From positions 62,001-126,000 of IMG/VR virus record IMGVR_UViG_3300035698_035366: a DNA stretch of 64,000 bases; one strand, given 5' to 3'. Every line of letters begins with the position of its first letter. Within the stretch, counting starts at the first letter, position 1. A program made the position numbers and the translations under genes. Below the pieces are notes generated by a model that made no database searches, was not told the origin of the DNA, and saw only the letters and a program-made list of their open reading frames with translations. Positions 16,405 to 24,386 of this stretch are shown here, one piece after another. The DNA comes from a virus.

Positions 16405-17640
16405 ATGACTAAACTTTTTGAATCACAGTGGAAGAAGACAAAGTCCGCTCTTTGCGAAGGCAGAGATTTAGAATTTAACCAGGATGGTTCCCGTAACGAA
16501 ACTAAGAAAGCAGTTATGGAAACAATTTTGGAAAACACACACAGAGAAATGACCCGTCTGGGTCAGATGCCTTTGATGGAAACAGCAACAGCGGGATCAT
16601 CTTCTGCTGGTAATATTGCTACTCTAAACAAGGTTATTCTACCAGTTATCCGTCGTGTTATGCCAACCGTTATTGCTAACGAAATTATTGGTGTTCAACC
16701 AATGACAGGACCAGTAGCTCAGATTCATACACTTCGCGTTCGCTACGGCGACACTGTTCCATCACTAGGTGGCGGTGTAACAGCAGGTAACGAAGCACTA
16801 TCACCATTTGATATCGCTCGTTATTACTCAGGTAATGAAGATGTAACAACTCCACTAGCTGCTCCTACAGCACGTCTAGAAGGTGTTCCAGGCAACCGCT
16901 TGAACATTGAAATCCTAAAGGAAGTTGTTGAAGCTAAGACACGTCGTCTATCCGCACGTTGGACCTTTGAGGCTCAGCAGGATGCACAGGCACAGCAGGG
17001 CATCGACATTGAAGCAGAAATTCTTGCAGCATTAGCTCAGGAAATTACCGCTGAAATTGACCAGGAAATTCTTGGTTCCCTACGTCGTCTACCAGGCGCA
17101 CCAACAATTACCTTTACACAGGGTACAGTTACAGGTACTCCAACATTCGTTGGTGACACCCACGCTGCCCTAGCAGTTCTAATCAACCAGCAGGCCAACC
17201 TAATCGCTGCACGTACACGTCGTGGCGCAGGTAACTGGGTTGTTGTTTCTCCAACTGCTCTAACCGTTCTACAGTCTGCTACAACATCAGCATTCGCACG
17301 TACAACTGAAGGTGTTTTCGAAGCACCAACAAACACAAAGTTCGTTGGTACTCTTAACTCTTCAATGCGCGTTTATGTTGATCAGTATGCAGATGATGCA
17401 ACCCCAGTCCTAGTTGGATATAAGGGTGATGGTGAAATTGATGCCGCAGCTTATTACTGCCCATATGTTCCACTAACATCTTCTGGTGTTGTTATTGATC
17501 CACAGACATTCGAGCCAGTCGTATCCTTCATGACACGTTATGGCTACCTAGAGCTAACCAACTCCGCTACCTCTCTTGGTAACGCTGCTGATTACCTAGG
17601 CCTAATCGGAATCGACACTGCAACTCTAAAGTTCCAGTAA
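16405..17640 (+). CDS. Major capsid protein (T4 gp23-like)
   Basis: The 411-residue protein has the T4-type landmarks VILPVIRRVMPTVIANEIIGV (residues 78-97), EAKTRRLSARWTFEAQQDA (176-194), DIEAEILAALAQEITAEIDQ (201-220) and VGYKGDGEIDAAAYYCPYVP (337-356). LMET near residue 58-61 is the likely maturation cleavage region. Codon use is GC-richer than that of the neighbours, as expected for very high expression. A GGGAGAG site precedes the start, and a strong terminator follows. Pieces of this sequence recur in the mini-gene array at 19441-20511. Confidence 0.95.
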   Translation: MTKLFESQWKKTKSALCEGRDLEFNQDGSRNETKKAVMETILENTHREMTRLGQMPLMETATAGSSSAGNIATLNKVILPVIRRVMPTVIANEIIGVQPMTGPVAQIHTLRVRYGDTVPSLGGGVTAGNEALSPFDIARYYSGNEDVTTPLAAPTARLEGVPGNRLNIEILKEVVEAKTRRLSARWTFEAQQDAQAQQGIDIEAEILAALAQEITAEIDQEILGSLRRLPGAPTITFTQGTVTGTPTFVGDTHAALAVLINQQANLIAARTRRGAGNWVVVSPTALTVLQSATTSAFARTTEGVFEAPTNTKFVGTLNSSMRVYVDQYADDATPVLVGYKGDGEIDAAAYYCPYVPLTSSGVVIDPQTFEPVVSFMTRYGYLELTNSATSLGNAADYLGLIGIDTATLKFQ

Positions 17641-17667
17641 GATATACCGACGAAAGTCAAAAGAACG

Positions 17668-17696
17668 AACCCGGGGCTTTATGCCTCGGGTTTTTC
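17668..17696 (+). terminator. Rho-independent terminator after the capsid gene
   Basis: A 10-pair stem (AACCCGGGGC with GCCTCGGGTT, loop TTTAT) is followed by T-rich sequence. It overlaps the end of the convergent endonuclease gene. Confidence 0.85.
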
Positions 17697-19334
17697 TTTA
17701 TTCCATACCCAAACATTATTGCCACAATCCCATATTCTATCATACCCAATTGTTTGCATATATTTCCATTCAGATAAGTCTGTTTTTGGTAATTTTTTCT
17801 TTTGATATTTATAACGTGATTCCCTGATTTCATAATTTCGTGTATATGAATATCCTGGAGATGTCATTTTTTTGAATTTGAATTTATTATGTTTGTACAC
17901 ATTACCATTACCGTATCTTAAATCAGCATATGATAATATAGTATCCGGATCATTATTCTTTATAAAATAATTTAATAACCTTGAAAATCCACCAGTAACA
18001 GTTGTTCCTTGCAAGGAAGTAAATCTAGTCAATTCCCATTCATATGATCTATCAAATCTGGATTTTGAAAATGATGCAACTGATACCAGTGAATCGTCAT
18101 ATACTAAACCAATGTTTATAAGCGAATTTATATGGCCCTGTATATGATTTTTATTATGAAATTTTTGAACATCAGAATTGGATAACTCATTTATGGAACA
18201 TTTTCTTGCCATCAATTTGTTGTTAAAAATTCCCAATTTAGCCGATATAACCGATTTAACAATATCTTGTTTTTGTTTCCATTCATCACTAAAAATTGTT
18301 ATAAGTCTGATTCCTTTATCATTACATTTTACAAATTTATCTTGATGGTATTTTGGATGTTTCGATGAACTTAATTCAGAATGCCAATACAAACCACAAT
18401 ATTCAATTGCAATATTATTATCTGGAATTAATATATCCAATTCATATGGATTAATTAATGATCTATCTCCTGACAATGCATTTACACCTAATGATTTTAC
18501 AAAATCAAATACTTCTAGTTCTTCTCTAGATTTATAAATTACAGGCGTAGGGTTGCATATTTTGCACTCGGGACGTCGACCATTATCAATATACGTGGAG
18601 AACGTATGATCACAACTTATACATTCAAAATCATAATATTTTTGATTTGAAACACCTTCATATAAATCAATTGGTGTTATAAACTTTATATTACAATTTT
18701 CTTTATAATATTCATTTAATTTTAGATATGAAATTCTTTTGAAATGCTCATTCGTATACAATTTTCTTCTAGTTGCTGCTGATTTCCTAGCTACAACTGG
18801 ATCCACCATTGGGTTTTTTTCAGTCAACCGTTTCATAACGTGGGGGAGATGGGCAGCATTTTCAACACCATATCTATCCATCATTGTTTGTTTATGTGTA
18901 GCTAGTTGTTTTTTTATATTATTCTGACTTGCGTAGAAAATCTGGTGTTGTTTTCGAGCATGTTCTGATTGCCCAGCGTTTTCTACACCATATTTTTCTA
19001 AATTTGTTTGATACCTTTTTTCATTAATTTGGTCCTTTTCTTCTTTGTTATATGATTGTTTGGACTGACTTACCTTTTCGGAGACCGTTTTTCTTGCGCA
19101 CTCGCATACACCAGTCCTACCGCAGAACTTATATCCTCTAACAATTGAATCGAATTTTTTCGTATTACCATTAACGCAAATGTTTAATCCTGGATAGATT
19201 TTATTATACACAAATTCTGCAAAAGGAGACGAGTTATCAAACGCAAGCCAATCCATTATTTCAGGATCTTTTTTCAAAAACCTTGAATAATGTTTTGGAT
19301 AATCGTCAATTGTCTTTAGTATTTTATCCCGCAT
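17679..19334 (-). CDS. Free-standing homing endonuclease of the Vsr-like (EDxHD) type
   Basis: The product has 551 residues. The N-terminal half has repeated DNA-binding-like segments (RYGVENAAH, KYGVENAGQ) and a zinc-like ECISCDH...CKIC region. The nuclease core LINPYELDILIPDNNIAIEYCGLYWHSE...RLITIFSDEWKQK matches the Vsr/EDxHD fold, and the C-terminal domain resembles known companions of such enzymes. It sits directly after the capsid gene in the opposite direction, a usual insertion site for a mobile nuclease. A TATAAATA box (19377-19384, minus) lies upstream. Confidence 0.82.
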   Translation of the reverse strand: MRDKILKTIDDYPKHYSRFLKKDPEIMDWLAFDNSSPFAEFVYNKIYPGLNICVNGNTKKFDSIVRGYKFCGRTGVCECARKTVSEKVSQSKQSYNKEEKDQINEKRYQTNLEKYGVENAGQSEHARKQHQIFYASQNNIKKQLATHKQTMMDRYGVENAAHLPHVMKRLTEKNPMVDPVVARKSAATRRKLYTNEHFKRISYLKLNEYYKENCNIKFITPIDLYEGVSNQKYYDFECISCDHTFSTYIDNGRRPECKICNPTPVIYKSREELEVFDFVKSLGVNALSGDRSLINPYELDILIPDNNIAIEYCGLYWHSELSSSKHPKYHQDKFVKCNDKGIRLITIFSDEWKQKQDIVKSVISAKLGIFNNKLMARKCSINELSNSDVQKFHNKNHIQGHINSLINIGLVYDDSLVSVASFSKSRFDRSYEWELTRFTSLQGTTVTGGFSRLLNYFIKNNDPDTILSYADLRYGNGNVYKHNKFKFKKMTSPGYSYTRNYEIRESRYKYQKKKLPKTDLSEWKYMQTIGYDRIWDCGNNVWVWNKEKPEA

Positions 19335-19394
19335 CGATGTGTCATCCTTTGAACCAGTTATATATTAAATATAGTGTATTTATATTAATAAATC

Positions 19395-19433
19395 AATAAA
19401 TAATATTGACTATTACTTGATCATTACTATAGA
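19395..19433 (+). promoter_or_regulatory. Candidate promoter(s) of the mini-gene array
   Basis: AATAAATA at 19395-19402 is a possible late box. TTGACT (19406-19411) with TATAGA (19428-19433), 16 bases apart, is a possible sigma70-type promoter. The latter would start transcription almost at the first ATG (19441). Confidence 0.35.
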
Positions 19434-19440
19434 ATATAAT

Positions 19441-19590
19441 ATGGATAATAAAAACGATAAAGAAATTAAAGTTACAATGTCAAAAACCCAAGTCTTGGCG
19501 AAGAATAGAGCATTAAGTGCTGACTGGACATTTGAAATTCTTCAAGATCTTCAAACCAATCAGGCCAATCCAAAGGAATGTTATGAGTAA
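19441..19590 (+). CDS. Mini-gene 1: capsid-like fragment with ANPKECYE tail
   Basis: The 49-residue product contains QVLAKNRALSADWTFEILQD, which aligns with capsid protein residues 175-193 (VEAKTRRLSARWTFEAQQD) and even more closely resembles the RALxAxxTxELAQDL consensus of T4-type capsid proteins. It ends QANPKECYE. The ATG at 19441 has no clear ribosome binding site, and an internal ATG at 19477 is an alternative start. The stop overlaps the ATG of mini-gene 2. Confidence 0.7.
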   Translation: MDNKNDKEIKVTMSKTQVLAKNRALSADWTFEILQDLQTNQANPKECYE

Positions 19591-19744
19591 TAAACCAGCA
19601 CAACCGCAAAATTGGATTTCGAATGATATTAATGTAGGACTCCATTTTCCAAGCAAGGGGATAGGAAAATTATCATTCAGGAACTCAAAAGAAATTTTAT
19701 TAAATATGACTAATAGAGCGGAACCAAAGGAATGTTATGAGTGA
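19583..19744 (+). CDS. Mini-gene 2: unique peptide with AEPKECYE tail
   Basis: The 53-residue product starts MSNKPAQPQNWISNDINVG. ATG 19583 lies 3 bases inside the tail of mini-gene 1, with AAAGGA 6 bases upstream. The body has no match to other proteins in the window that I can detect. It ends NRAEPKECYE. Longer upstream reading in this frame lacks a suitable start. Confidence 0.7.
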   Translation: MSNKPAQPQNWISNDINVGLHFPSKGIGKLSFRNSKEILLNMTNRAEPKECYE

Positions 19745-19892
19745 CATAAAAAATAAAGAATATAACAAATTGATCTTTTCAGATATTATTAATGGTCAAA
19801 TTATGCATGAAACAAAGTTCATCAATATTAATAATTGGCAACTTCATAAATATCGAATTAATGAATGTAATCCAAAGGAATGCTATGAATAA
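19737..19892 (+). CDS. Mini-gene 3: unique peptide with CNPKECYE tail
   Basis: The 51-residue product starts MSDIKNKEYNKLIFSDIING and ends INECNPKECYE. Start and ribosome binding site are provided by the tail repeat of mini-gene 2 (ATG overlapping TATGAGTGA). Body unmatched in this window. Confidence 0.7.
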   Translation: MSDIKNKEYNKLIFSDIINGQIMHETKFININNWQLHKYRINECNPKECYE

Positions 19893-20034
19893 AATAAAAC
19901 CATCAATCTTTAACGTTGAGGAAGAACTACGTGAAATATTAGCTGCTGAAATATCGCAGGAAATAGATCGGGAAATTATGGAAAAAATTTATAAAGAAAT
20001 GGAAAAAGCTAATCCAAAGGAGTGTTATGAGTGA
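19885..20034 (+). CDS. Mini-gene 4: capsid-like fragment with ANPKECYE tail
   Basis: The 49-residue product contains FNVEEELREILAAEISQEID followed by REIM, aligning with capsid protein residues 201-223 (DIEAEILAALAQEITAEIDQ, then EIL). It starts MNKIKPSI and ends KANPKECYE. Translation start overlaps the stop of mini-gene 3. Confidence 0.75.
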   Translation: MNKIKPSIFNVEEELREILAAEISQEIDREIMEKIYKEMEKANPKECYE

Positions 20035-20197
20035 TATATATAACGAAATAGAAAATATAGTTCACGGTTTGGTGGGATATAAAGGAAAAATGAAATATGA
20101 ATCCGCCACTTTTTATTGCCCATATGTTCCATTAACATCATTTGGGGTTATAGATCAAACCGATAATTATGCTAATCCAAAGAATTGCTATGAATAA
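20027..20197 (+). CDS. Mini-gene 5: capsid-like fragment with ANPKNCYE tail
   Basis: The 56-residue product contains LVGYKGKMKYESATFYCPYV followed by PLTSFGVID, aligning with capsid protein residues 336-365 (VGYKGDGEIDAAAYYCPYVP then LTSSGVVID). The DNA is also similar here (TATTGCCCATATGTTCCA is nearly the same in both). It ends NYANPKNCYE, a variant of the tail. Confidence 0.75.
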   Translation: MSDIYNEIENIVHGLVGYKGKMKYESATFYCPYVPLTSFGVIDQTDNYANPKNCYE

Positions 20198-20360
20198 TTC
20201 AAATAATTCAAATAATCCTAATCAGGTATTGTTACCAATAATTCGAAGAATTATGCCTAATCTAATTGCTAATGAAATTATCGGAGTTCAACCAATGACA
20301 GGGGAAACGGGGGCGATTTTCACAGGTAATAGAGCAAATCCAAAGCATTGTTATGAATAA
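20190..20360 (+). CDS. Mini-gene 6: capsid-like fragment with ANPKHCYE tail
   Basis: The 56-residue product has an Asn/Ser-rich start (MNNSNNSNNPNQ), then VLLPIIRRIMPNLIANEIIG and VQPMTGETGAIF, aligning with capsid protein residues 77-103. The capsid gene and this frame share long nearly identical DNA here (GTTCAACCAATGACAGG). It ends RANPKHCYE. Confidence 0.75.
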   Translation: MNNSNNSNNPNQVLLPIIRRIMPNLIANEIIGVQPMTGETGAIFTGNRANPKHCYE

Positions 20361-20511
20361 ATTTAAAAAACAGGTTGAAATTTTAGAAGAAGCACAACAC
20401 GTTTTTCTTAAATTATCACCGTGGACAAAAAACCTTAGCGAGTTGCAAATGGATATTAATTATATCCTAGATAAAGTTGAGCAATGTAACCCTAAAAATA
20501 GTTACGAATAA
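20353..20511 (+). CDS. Mini-gene 7: last member, CNPKNSYE tail without downstream gene
   Basis: The 52-residue product starts MNKFKKQVEILEEAQHVFLK and ends VEQCNPKNSYE. Its tail is encoded by AACCCTAAAAATAGTTACGA, which has lost the ribosome binding site and the overlapping ATG yet still encodes nearly the same peptide. That indicates selection on the peptide itself. Body unmatched in this window. Confidence 0.7.
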   Translation: MNKFKKQVEILEEAQHVFLKLSPWTKNLSELQMDINYILDKVEQCNPKNSYE

Positions 20512-20572
20512 ACTATTACTATTATCTACCTATCAATGGTGTAAGTATTAATGAACATTGTGGGTTGGTAAT

Positions 20573-21109
20573 ATGCAAAAAGTTTTTAAACAGGATGCGC
20601 AAATTTATAAAAGAGGTGAAACTTATCATTTCAAATGGATAGTGAAGAACCTTACTGAACATCGTATACCATTAAAGCCAGGCATGGTTTTATTGGATGA
20701 AAATCGCCCTAGTGTTCATCCAAGATTTCGCCCAATCGAATGGAATGCAGTTGAGGCAATTGAGCCAAAAGAAACAATCATTATATTGGATCAAGAATTG
20801 TATCCAGATAGAGTCGATAATTACCGTTTCAATTTTGAAGCATACAATACTATTGGAATTGGGGATATCTGGCATCAGTGTTATTACATCACTGAAAAAC
20901 AACGCAAAAATATCGTTAAAAAGCTAAACGAGCTAAGTGATAGAGAGTTACCGCAAGCTTGGTATCTTACAAAGAATGACACTGATAAACAGTTAAATGC
21001 CGCATTAGCCGGAAATGGAATGAAATCAATTATAGAGATATATATGGAAGAAGGATTTAATCCAGATCCAATAAATAAACCAAATAGTGTTACGCTCGAC
21101 AAACTGTAA
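20573..21109 (+). CDS. Hypothetical virion-associated protein
   Basis: The product has 178 residues from ATG 20573 (MQKVFKQDAQIYKRGETYHF); a TTG 15 bases upstream is less likely. The N-terminal 110 residues look like a beta-sandwich (FKWIVKNLTEHRIPLKPGMV...), similar in character to immunoglobulin-like or neck/decoration domains, followed by a helical C-terminus. It lies between the mini-gene array and the neck genes. No specific match. Confidence 0.6.
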   Translation: MQKVFKQDAQIYKRGETYHFKWIVKNLTEHRIPLKPGMVLLDENRPSVHPRFRPIEWNAVEAIEPKETIIILDQELYPDRVDNYRFNFEAYNTIGIGDIWHQCYYITEKQRKNIVKKLNELSDRELPQAWYLTKNDTDKQLNAALAGNGMKSIIEIYMEEGFNPDPINKPNSVTLDKL

Positions 21110-21143
21110 ACTCTCCCCAAGTTACAATTTCCCCGAGCCACTT

Positions 21144-21182
21144 CTCCCGGTACGCTAAATACTAGCATATCGGGAGTTTTTT
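21144..21182 (+). promoter_or_regulatory. Hairpin with late promoter box in its loop and ribosome binding site in its stem
   Basis: CTCCCG (21144-21149) pairs with CGGGAG (21171-21176), followed by six Ts and the ATG at 21183. The loop holds GCTAAATA (21154-21161), a late promoter box, and the right stem arm doubles as the GGGAG ribosome binding site. It can act as terminator for upstream transcription and as start region for the next operon. Confidence 0.7.
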
Positions 21183-21884
21183 ATGAGATACGATGAATTA
21201 TTAGAAGTCACAGATGAATATGAAATGGAGCAAGCAATTGCGGCTGCTCGAAAAATTCGTCAGGATTGTGAGCATTATCTACGAAGTAAAAGTGTTGGAT
21301 CAAATCTTGTAAGGGGTGACAATTATACTGAGCAGAAATATACAGTATGGGATCAGGACTTTACACAATTTAGAAACCGGGATAGAATTTATAGTTCAAC
21401 CCATGTATCTCAAATAGTTCACGATTATTTAGATTCAAATGGATTTAAAGCTACCCGCCTTAGAGGGAAATTTTGTTATAAAACAAAAAACTCAACTCCA
21501 ACATTGGCAACCAATTGGTTTGGTAAAGCATTTGTGTGTTTCCCAGTCGGAAATGATTGGGATATCATGTATATAGATGAGAAAGAATCAAAGAAGATTG
21601 GATTTAAAGGCGGGGATTATGGCGGTGACTATTTGGTAGGAAAGGCATCCGACATAATGGATCGGGAAGCAGATGACGATATATCATATGACCACTCTTT
21701 AGAAGAAATAATGAAATGGTTCTTAGATCGTCATGGTAATATATTCAAACATAGCAAAAGTGCCAATGATGTTCCGAATCAACATGAATGTGTGTTGTAT
21801 GCACCAAATGTTCATATGTTAAATGCAAATTTGTTGGTACATAATCCAAATTTACTAAAGATATTATATAAAGGAATTTCTTAA
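21183..21884 (+). CDS. Hypothetical late protein, possible internal/neck protein
   Basis: The product has 233 residues. The N-terminus MRYDELLEVTDEYEMEQAI resembles other late proteins here that begin with a short helix ending in LLE. The body contains WFGKAFVCFPVGNDWDIMYIDE, a small beta-rich domain. It overlaps the next gene by one base. The start is fixed by the GGGAG site in the hairpin. Confidence 0.6.
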   Translation: MRYDELLEVTDEYEMEQAIAAARKIRQDCEHYLRSKSVGSNLVRGDNYTEQKYTVWDQDFTQFRNRDRIYSSTHVSQIVHDYLDSNGFKATRLRGKFCYKTKNSTPTLATNWFGKAFVCFPVGNDWDIMYIDEKESKKIGFKGGDYGGDYLVGKASDIMDREADDDISYDHSLEEIMKWFLDRHGNIFKHSKSANDVPNQHECVLYAPNVHMLNANLLVHNPNLLKILYKGIS

Positions 21885-22954
21885 TGCCAAGATTACAATT
21901 ATACAATAGAAGAAAAGGTCACACTTATAAACAGATGGATAATTATGTCCGTCAACAGCTTCTTCAAGGCGGAACAGAATTTCTTGTTCACAAATATGTT
22001 GGACCAGTTAGTTCAAACGATCCCGAGATCGCTACACCAATTGATTTAAGTAGAGATGGTGAAACTAGAGAAATGACTATTCAAGATATTTTCTTTATGG
22101 AAAACCGAGATCGAGTTTATGATGCAGACGTTTATTCGCAATGGGGCCATTATACAATTTCAGATAACGATTTCGATTTATCCCAGTTTGGTTTATTCTT
22201 GCCCAATGATGTAAAGTTTGTTGAATTCCATTTAAATGACATGGTTGACACAATTGGTCGAAAGTTTATGTCGGGTGATGTTTTAGAAATTCCTCACCTC
22301 CGAGATGAATTACTACTTGATGCGAGTCGCCCAGCAATAAATAAATTTTTTGTTATCACAGACGTAAATAAAGCAAGCGACGGTTATTCACCATTATGGT
22401 ATACTCATTTGTATAGAGTAAAAATTGAGCCAATGCCTGCTAGTCAGGAATATAATGATATCCTTGATCAAGAGATTGAGGATTCAGCAGGTGAAACATT
22501 GCGTGATATTCTTTCTTCATATAATGAAGATATTAAAATATCTGACGCAATTGCCGCTGAAGCAGACCGCCGTGTTCCGGAATACAATTTTGAAACAGCA
22601 CATTTTTATTATGTTCCGGATGATGACACAGGAGTGGGATTTCCGTGGATTTTCGCAGGTGATGGTGAGCCACCAAATGGTGCAGAGCTTTTAGGATCTG
22701 GTAACGGTTTTCCAATTGATGCAGTTGAGGGTGAATGGTTCTTGCGCACTGATTATACACCAGCGGTTCTTTTTCAACGAGAAGGAAATTGTTGGAAGAG
22801 ACGTGAAGTTGATTATAGAAGGAAATGGACCGCAGCACATAGAATACTAACAAGCTTCATCAACAATGATAATATAACGACAATGCCTAATGGCGAAGAG
22901 TTTGCAGAGAAGACGGCAATATCAAAAGCAGTTAAACCGAGGGTGGATTTATAA
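21884..22954 (+). CDS. Neck protein candidate (T4 gp14-like position)
   Basis: The product has 356 residues. The first half contains MENRDRVYDADVYSQWGHYT, FLPNDVKFVEFHLNDMVDTI and SGDVLEIPHLRDELLLD...NKFFVITDVNKASDGYSPLW, a beta-rich architecture like T4-type gp14 neck proteins. The second half has a Gly-rich insertion. It is translationally joined to the gp15-like gene that follows, as in T4 where 13, 14 and 15 are neighbours. Assignment rests on architecture and order. Confidence 0.55.
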   Translation: MPRLQLYNRRKGHTYKQMDNYVRQQLLQGGTEFLVHKYVGPVSSNDPEIATPIDLSRDGETREMTIQDIFFMENRDRVYDADVYSQWGHYTISDNDFDLSQFGLFLPNDVKFVEFHLNDMVDTIGRKFMSGDVLEIPHLRDELLLDASRPAINKFFVITDVNKASDGYSPLWYTHLYRVKIEPMPASQEYNDILDQEIEDSAGETLRDILSSYNEDIKISDAIAAEADRRVPEYNFETAHFYYVPDDDTGVGFPWIFAGDGEPPNGAELLGSGNGFPIDAVEGEWFLRTDYTPAVLFQREGNCWKRREVDYRRKWTAAHRILTSFINNDNITTMPNGEEFAEKTAISKAVKPRVDL

Positions 22955-22955
22955 A

Positions 22956-24323
22956 ATGGCGGCACTAGATTATTTTTATGATGGCCAATTACGTGGATAT
23001 TTGGTTCAAGCAGTAAGGGCATTCCATGGCTTTCAGTATGCATCATTAGACCGAAATGGTAATTCAATTCTCCGTCAAATACCAGTAAGTTATGGTGATC
23101 GAAGTCGATTAGTTGCACATATTTTGAATAATAATTCAGAAAATGTTATGAATTCAACACCTTTTATTTCTGTTTATATTTCAGAATTGCAAATGAGACC
23201 ACAAGACCGACAAGCGCCAGCTCATGAAGAACATGTAAGAGTTAGGGAGCGGGAATTTGATGAAGAAGCTCAGGCTTATACGCAAAATAGTGGTAATGCT
23301 TATTCAATGTATCGATTCATGCCAGTACCATATTTGATGAGTATAAACGTTGATATTTGGACAACCAATAATGAGCAAAAATTACAAATTCTTGAACAAC
23401 TCTTAGTGTTGTATAATCCAACGCTTGATATTCAATCCAACACTAATCCATTGGATTGGACAGCGAAGACATATTTAGAAATGGTTGGTCTGACGTGGTC
23501 AAGTCGTTCCATACCATCAGGAACAGATAACCAGATTGATATTGCAACCATAAACATCAATATACCAATATGGTTAAATCCACCAGCTAAGGTCCAAAAA
23601 CAGAACGTTATTCAGCAAATTGTGCAAAATATCGTTGAACTGAATGTTGATTGTTTTGGTGAAACTGGATTTTTACCAAGTGATGCTGATTTACTATCAC
23701 AACAAATAGTAACCCCCGGAAATTATTTTATACAAATTGATGGTACTGAAATTACATTATTAGGAGAAGGTGGGGGTCCAACTGACGTTACCTGGCCGCA
23801 ACTATTCGACATTTATGGAAACTTCCGTCCTGGTGTTACTGAGCTTCGACTAAAACGGTATGCAGAAAACTTAGATGATTTAACAAACGATATTTTTGGA
23901 CCAATTGAGATTCACCCAACTAATGATTCAATTTTATTATGGGCTCCAGACCCATTATCAATTCCAAGCAACACGTTGCCCGCAATTGATGCAATTATCG
24001 ATCCACACATTTCATTCCCGGGAAATGGATTACCAGTAGTTAATTCGGGTCAGCGTTATTTAATTACTCAAGGAATAGCAGATGAAATTGGTGGGGATGG
24101 TGGGGATACATTTGCGTGGGGTTCGTTAGTTGCCCATGTTAATGATATTATTGAGTTTGATGGGACAGAATGGACTGTTGCATTTGAAGCCGCTACGATC
24201 GTCGATAAACAATTTGCTGTTAATTTATTCGCTGGCCAGCAGCTATTGTTTGATAACAACGAATGGGTATTGGCAGTAGACGGGGAATATTCTCCAGGTT
24301 ATTGGAGATTGAATTTCTGCTAG
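22956..24323 (+). CDS. Tail completion and sheath stabiliser protein (T4 gp15-like)
   Basis: The product has 455 residues from ATG 22956 (MAALDYFYDGQLRGYLVQ). A longer frame from 22890 overlaps the upstream gene. The order of elements matches T4 gp15: a YFYDxxLRxY start, IPVSYGDRSRLVAHI, a middle region, then MSINVDIWTTNNEQKLQILE and QLLVLYNP, and IDIATININIPIWLNPPA. The C-terminal 200 residues are an extension not needed in T4 gp15. The protein caps the tail tube and joins it to the head. Confidence 0.75.
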   Translation: MAALDYFYDGQLRGYLVQAVRAFHGFQYASLDRNGNSILRQIPVSYGDRSRLVAHILNNNSENVMNSTPFISVYISELQMRPQDRQAPAHEEHVRVREREFDEEAQAYTQNSGNAYSMYRFMPVPYLMSINVDIWTTNNEQKLQILEQLLVLYNPTLDIQSNTNPLDWTAKTYLEMVGLTWSSRSIPSGTDNQIDIATININIPIWLNPPAKVQKQNVIQQIVQNIVELNVDCFGETGFLPSDADLLSQQIVTPGNYFIQIDGTEITLLGEGGGPTDVTWPQLFDIYGNFRPGVTELRLKRYAENLDDLTNDIFGPIEIHPTNDSILLWAPDPLSIPSNTLPAIDAIIDPHISFPGNGLPVVNSGQRYLITQGIADEIGGDGGDTFAWGSLVAHVNDIIEFDGTEWTVAFEAATIVDKQFAVNLFAGQQLLFDNNEWVLAVDGEYSPGYWRLNFC

Positions 24324-24325
24324 GG

Positions 24326-24354
24326 TTGACAATCAATTTAACATATAGTATAAT
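24326..24354 (+). promoter_or_regulatory. Sigma70-like promoter of the endolysin gene
   Basis: TTGACA (24326-24331), 17-base spacer and TATAAT (24349-24354), starting directly after the gp15-like stop codon. Confidence 0.75.
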
Positions 24355-24386
24355 TTAACATTGGTTCAACTATTGGATATCTCTAT

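Larger units (their letters stand above)
19441..20511 (+). repeat. Array of seven overlapping mini-genes with a conserved tail repeat
   Basis: A repeat of about 25 bases (consensus GCNAATCCAAAGGAATG followed by YTATGARTRA) recurs seven times at spacings of 142-164 bases: near 19564, 19720, 19868, 20010, 20171, 20335 and, diverged, 20487. In each, the repeat encodes the C-terminal tail (A/C)NPKxCYE-stop of one frame. In all but the last it also supplies AAAGGA and an overlapping ATG for the next frame. The inserts differ, and four match segments of the capsid protein encoded at 16405-17640. Confidence 0.85.

Noticed and set aside
19441-20511. CRISPR-like array (repeats of about 25 bases with 120-140-base spacers)
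   Set aside because: Spacers are far too long, repeats are not palindromic, no cas genes lie nearby, and the whole array is open reading frames with synonymous variation in the repeats.
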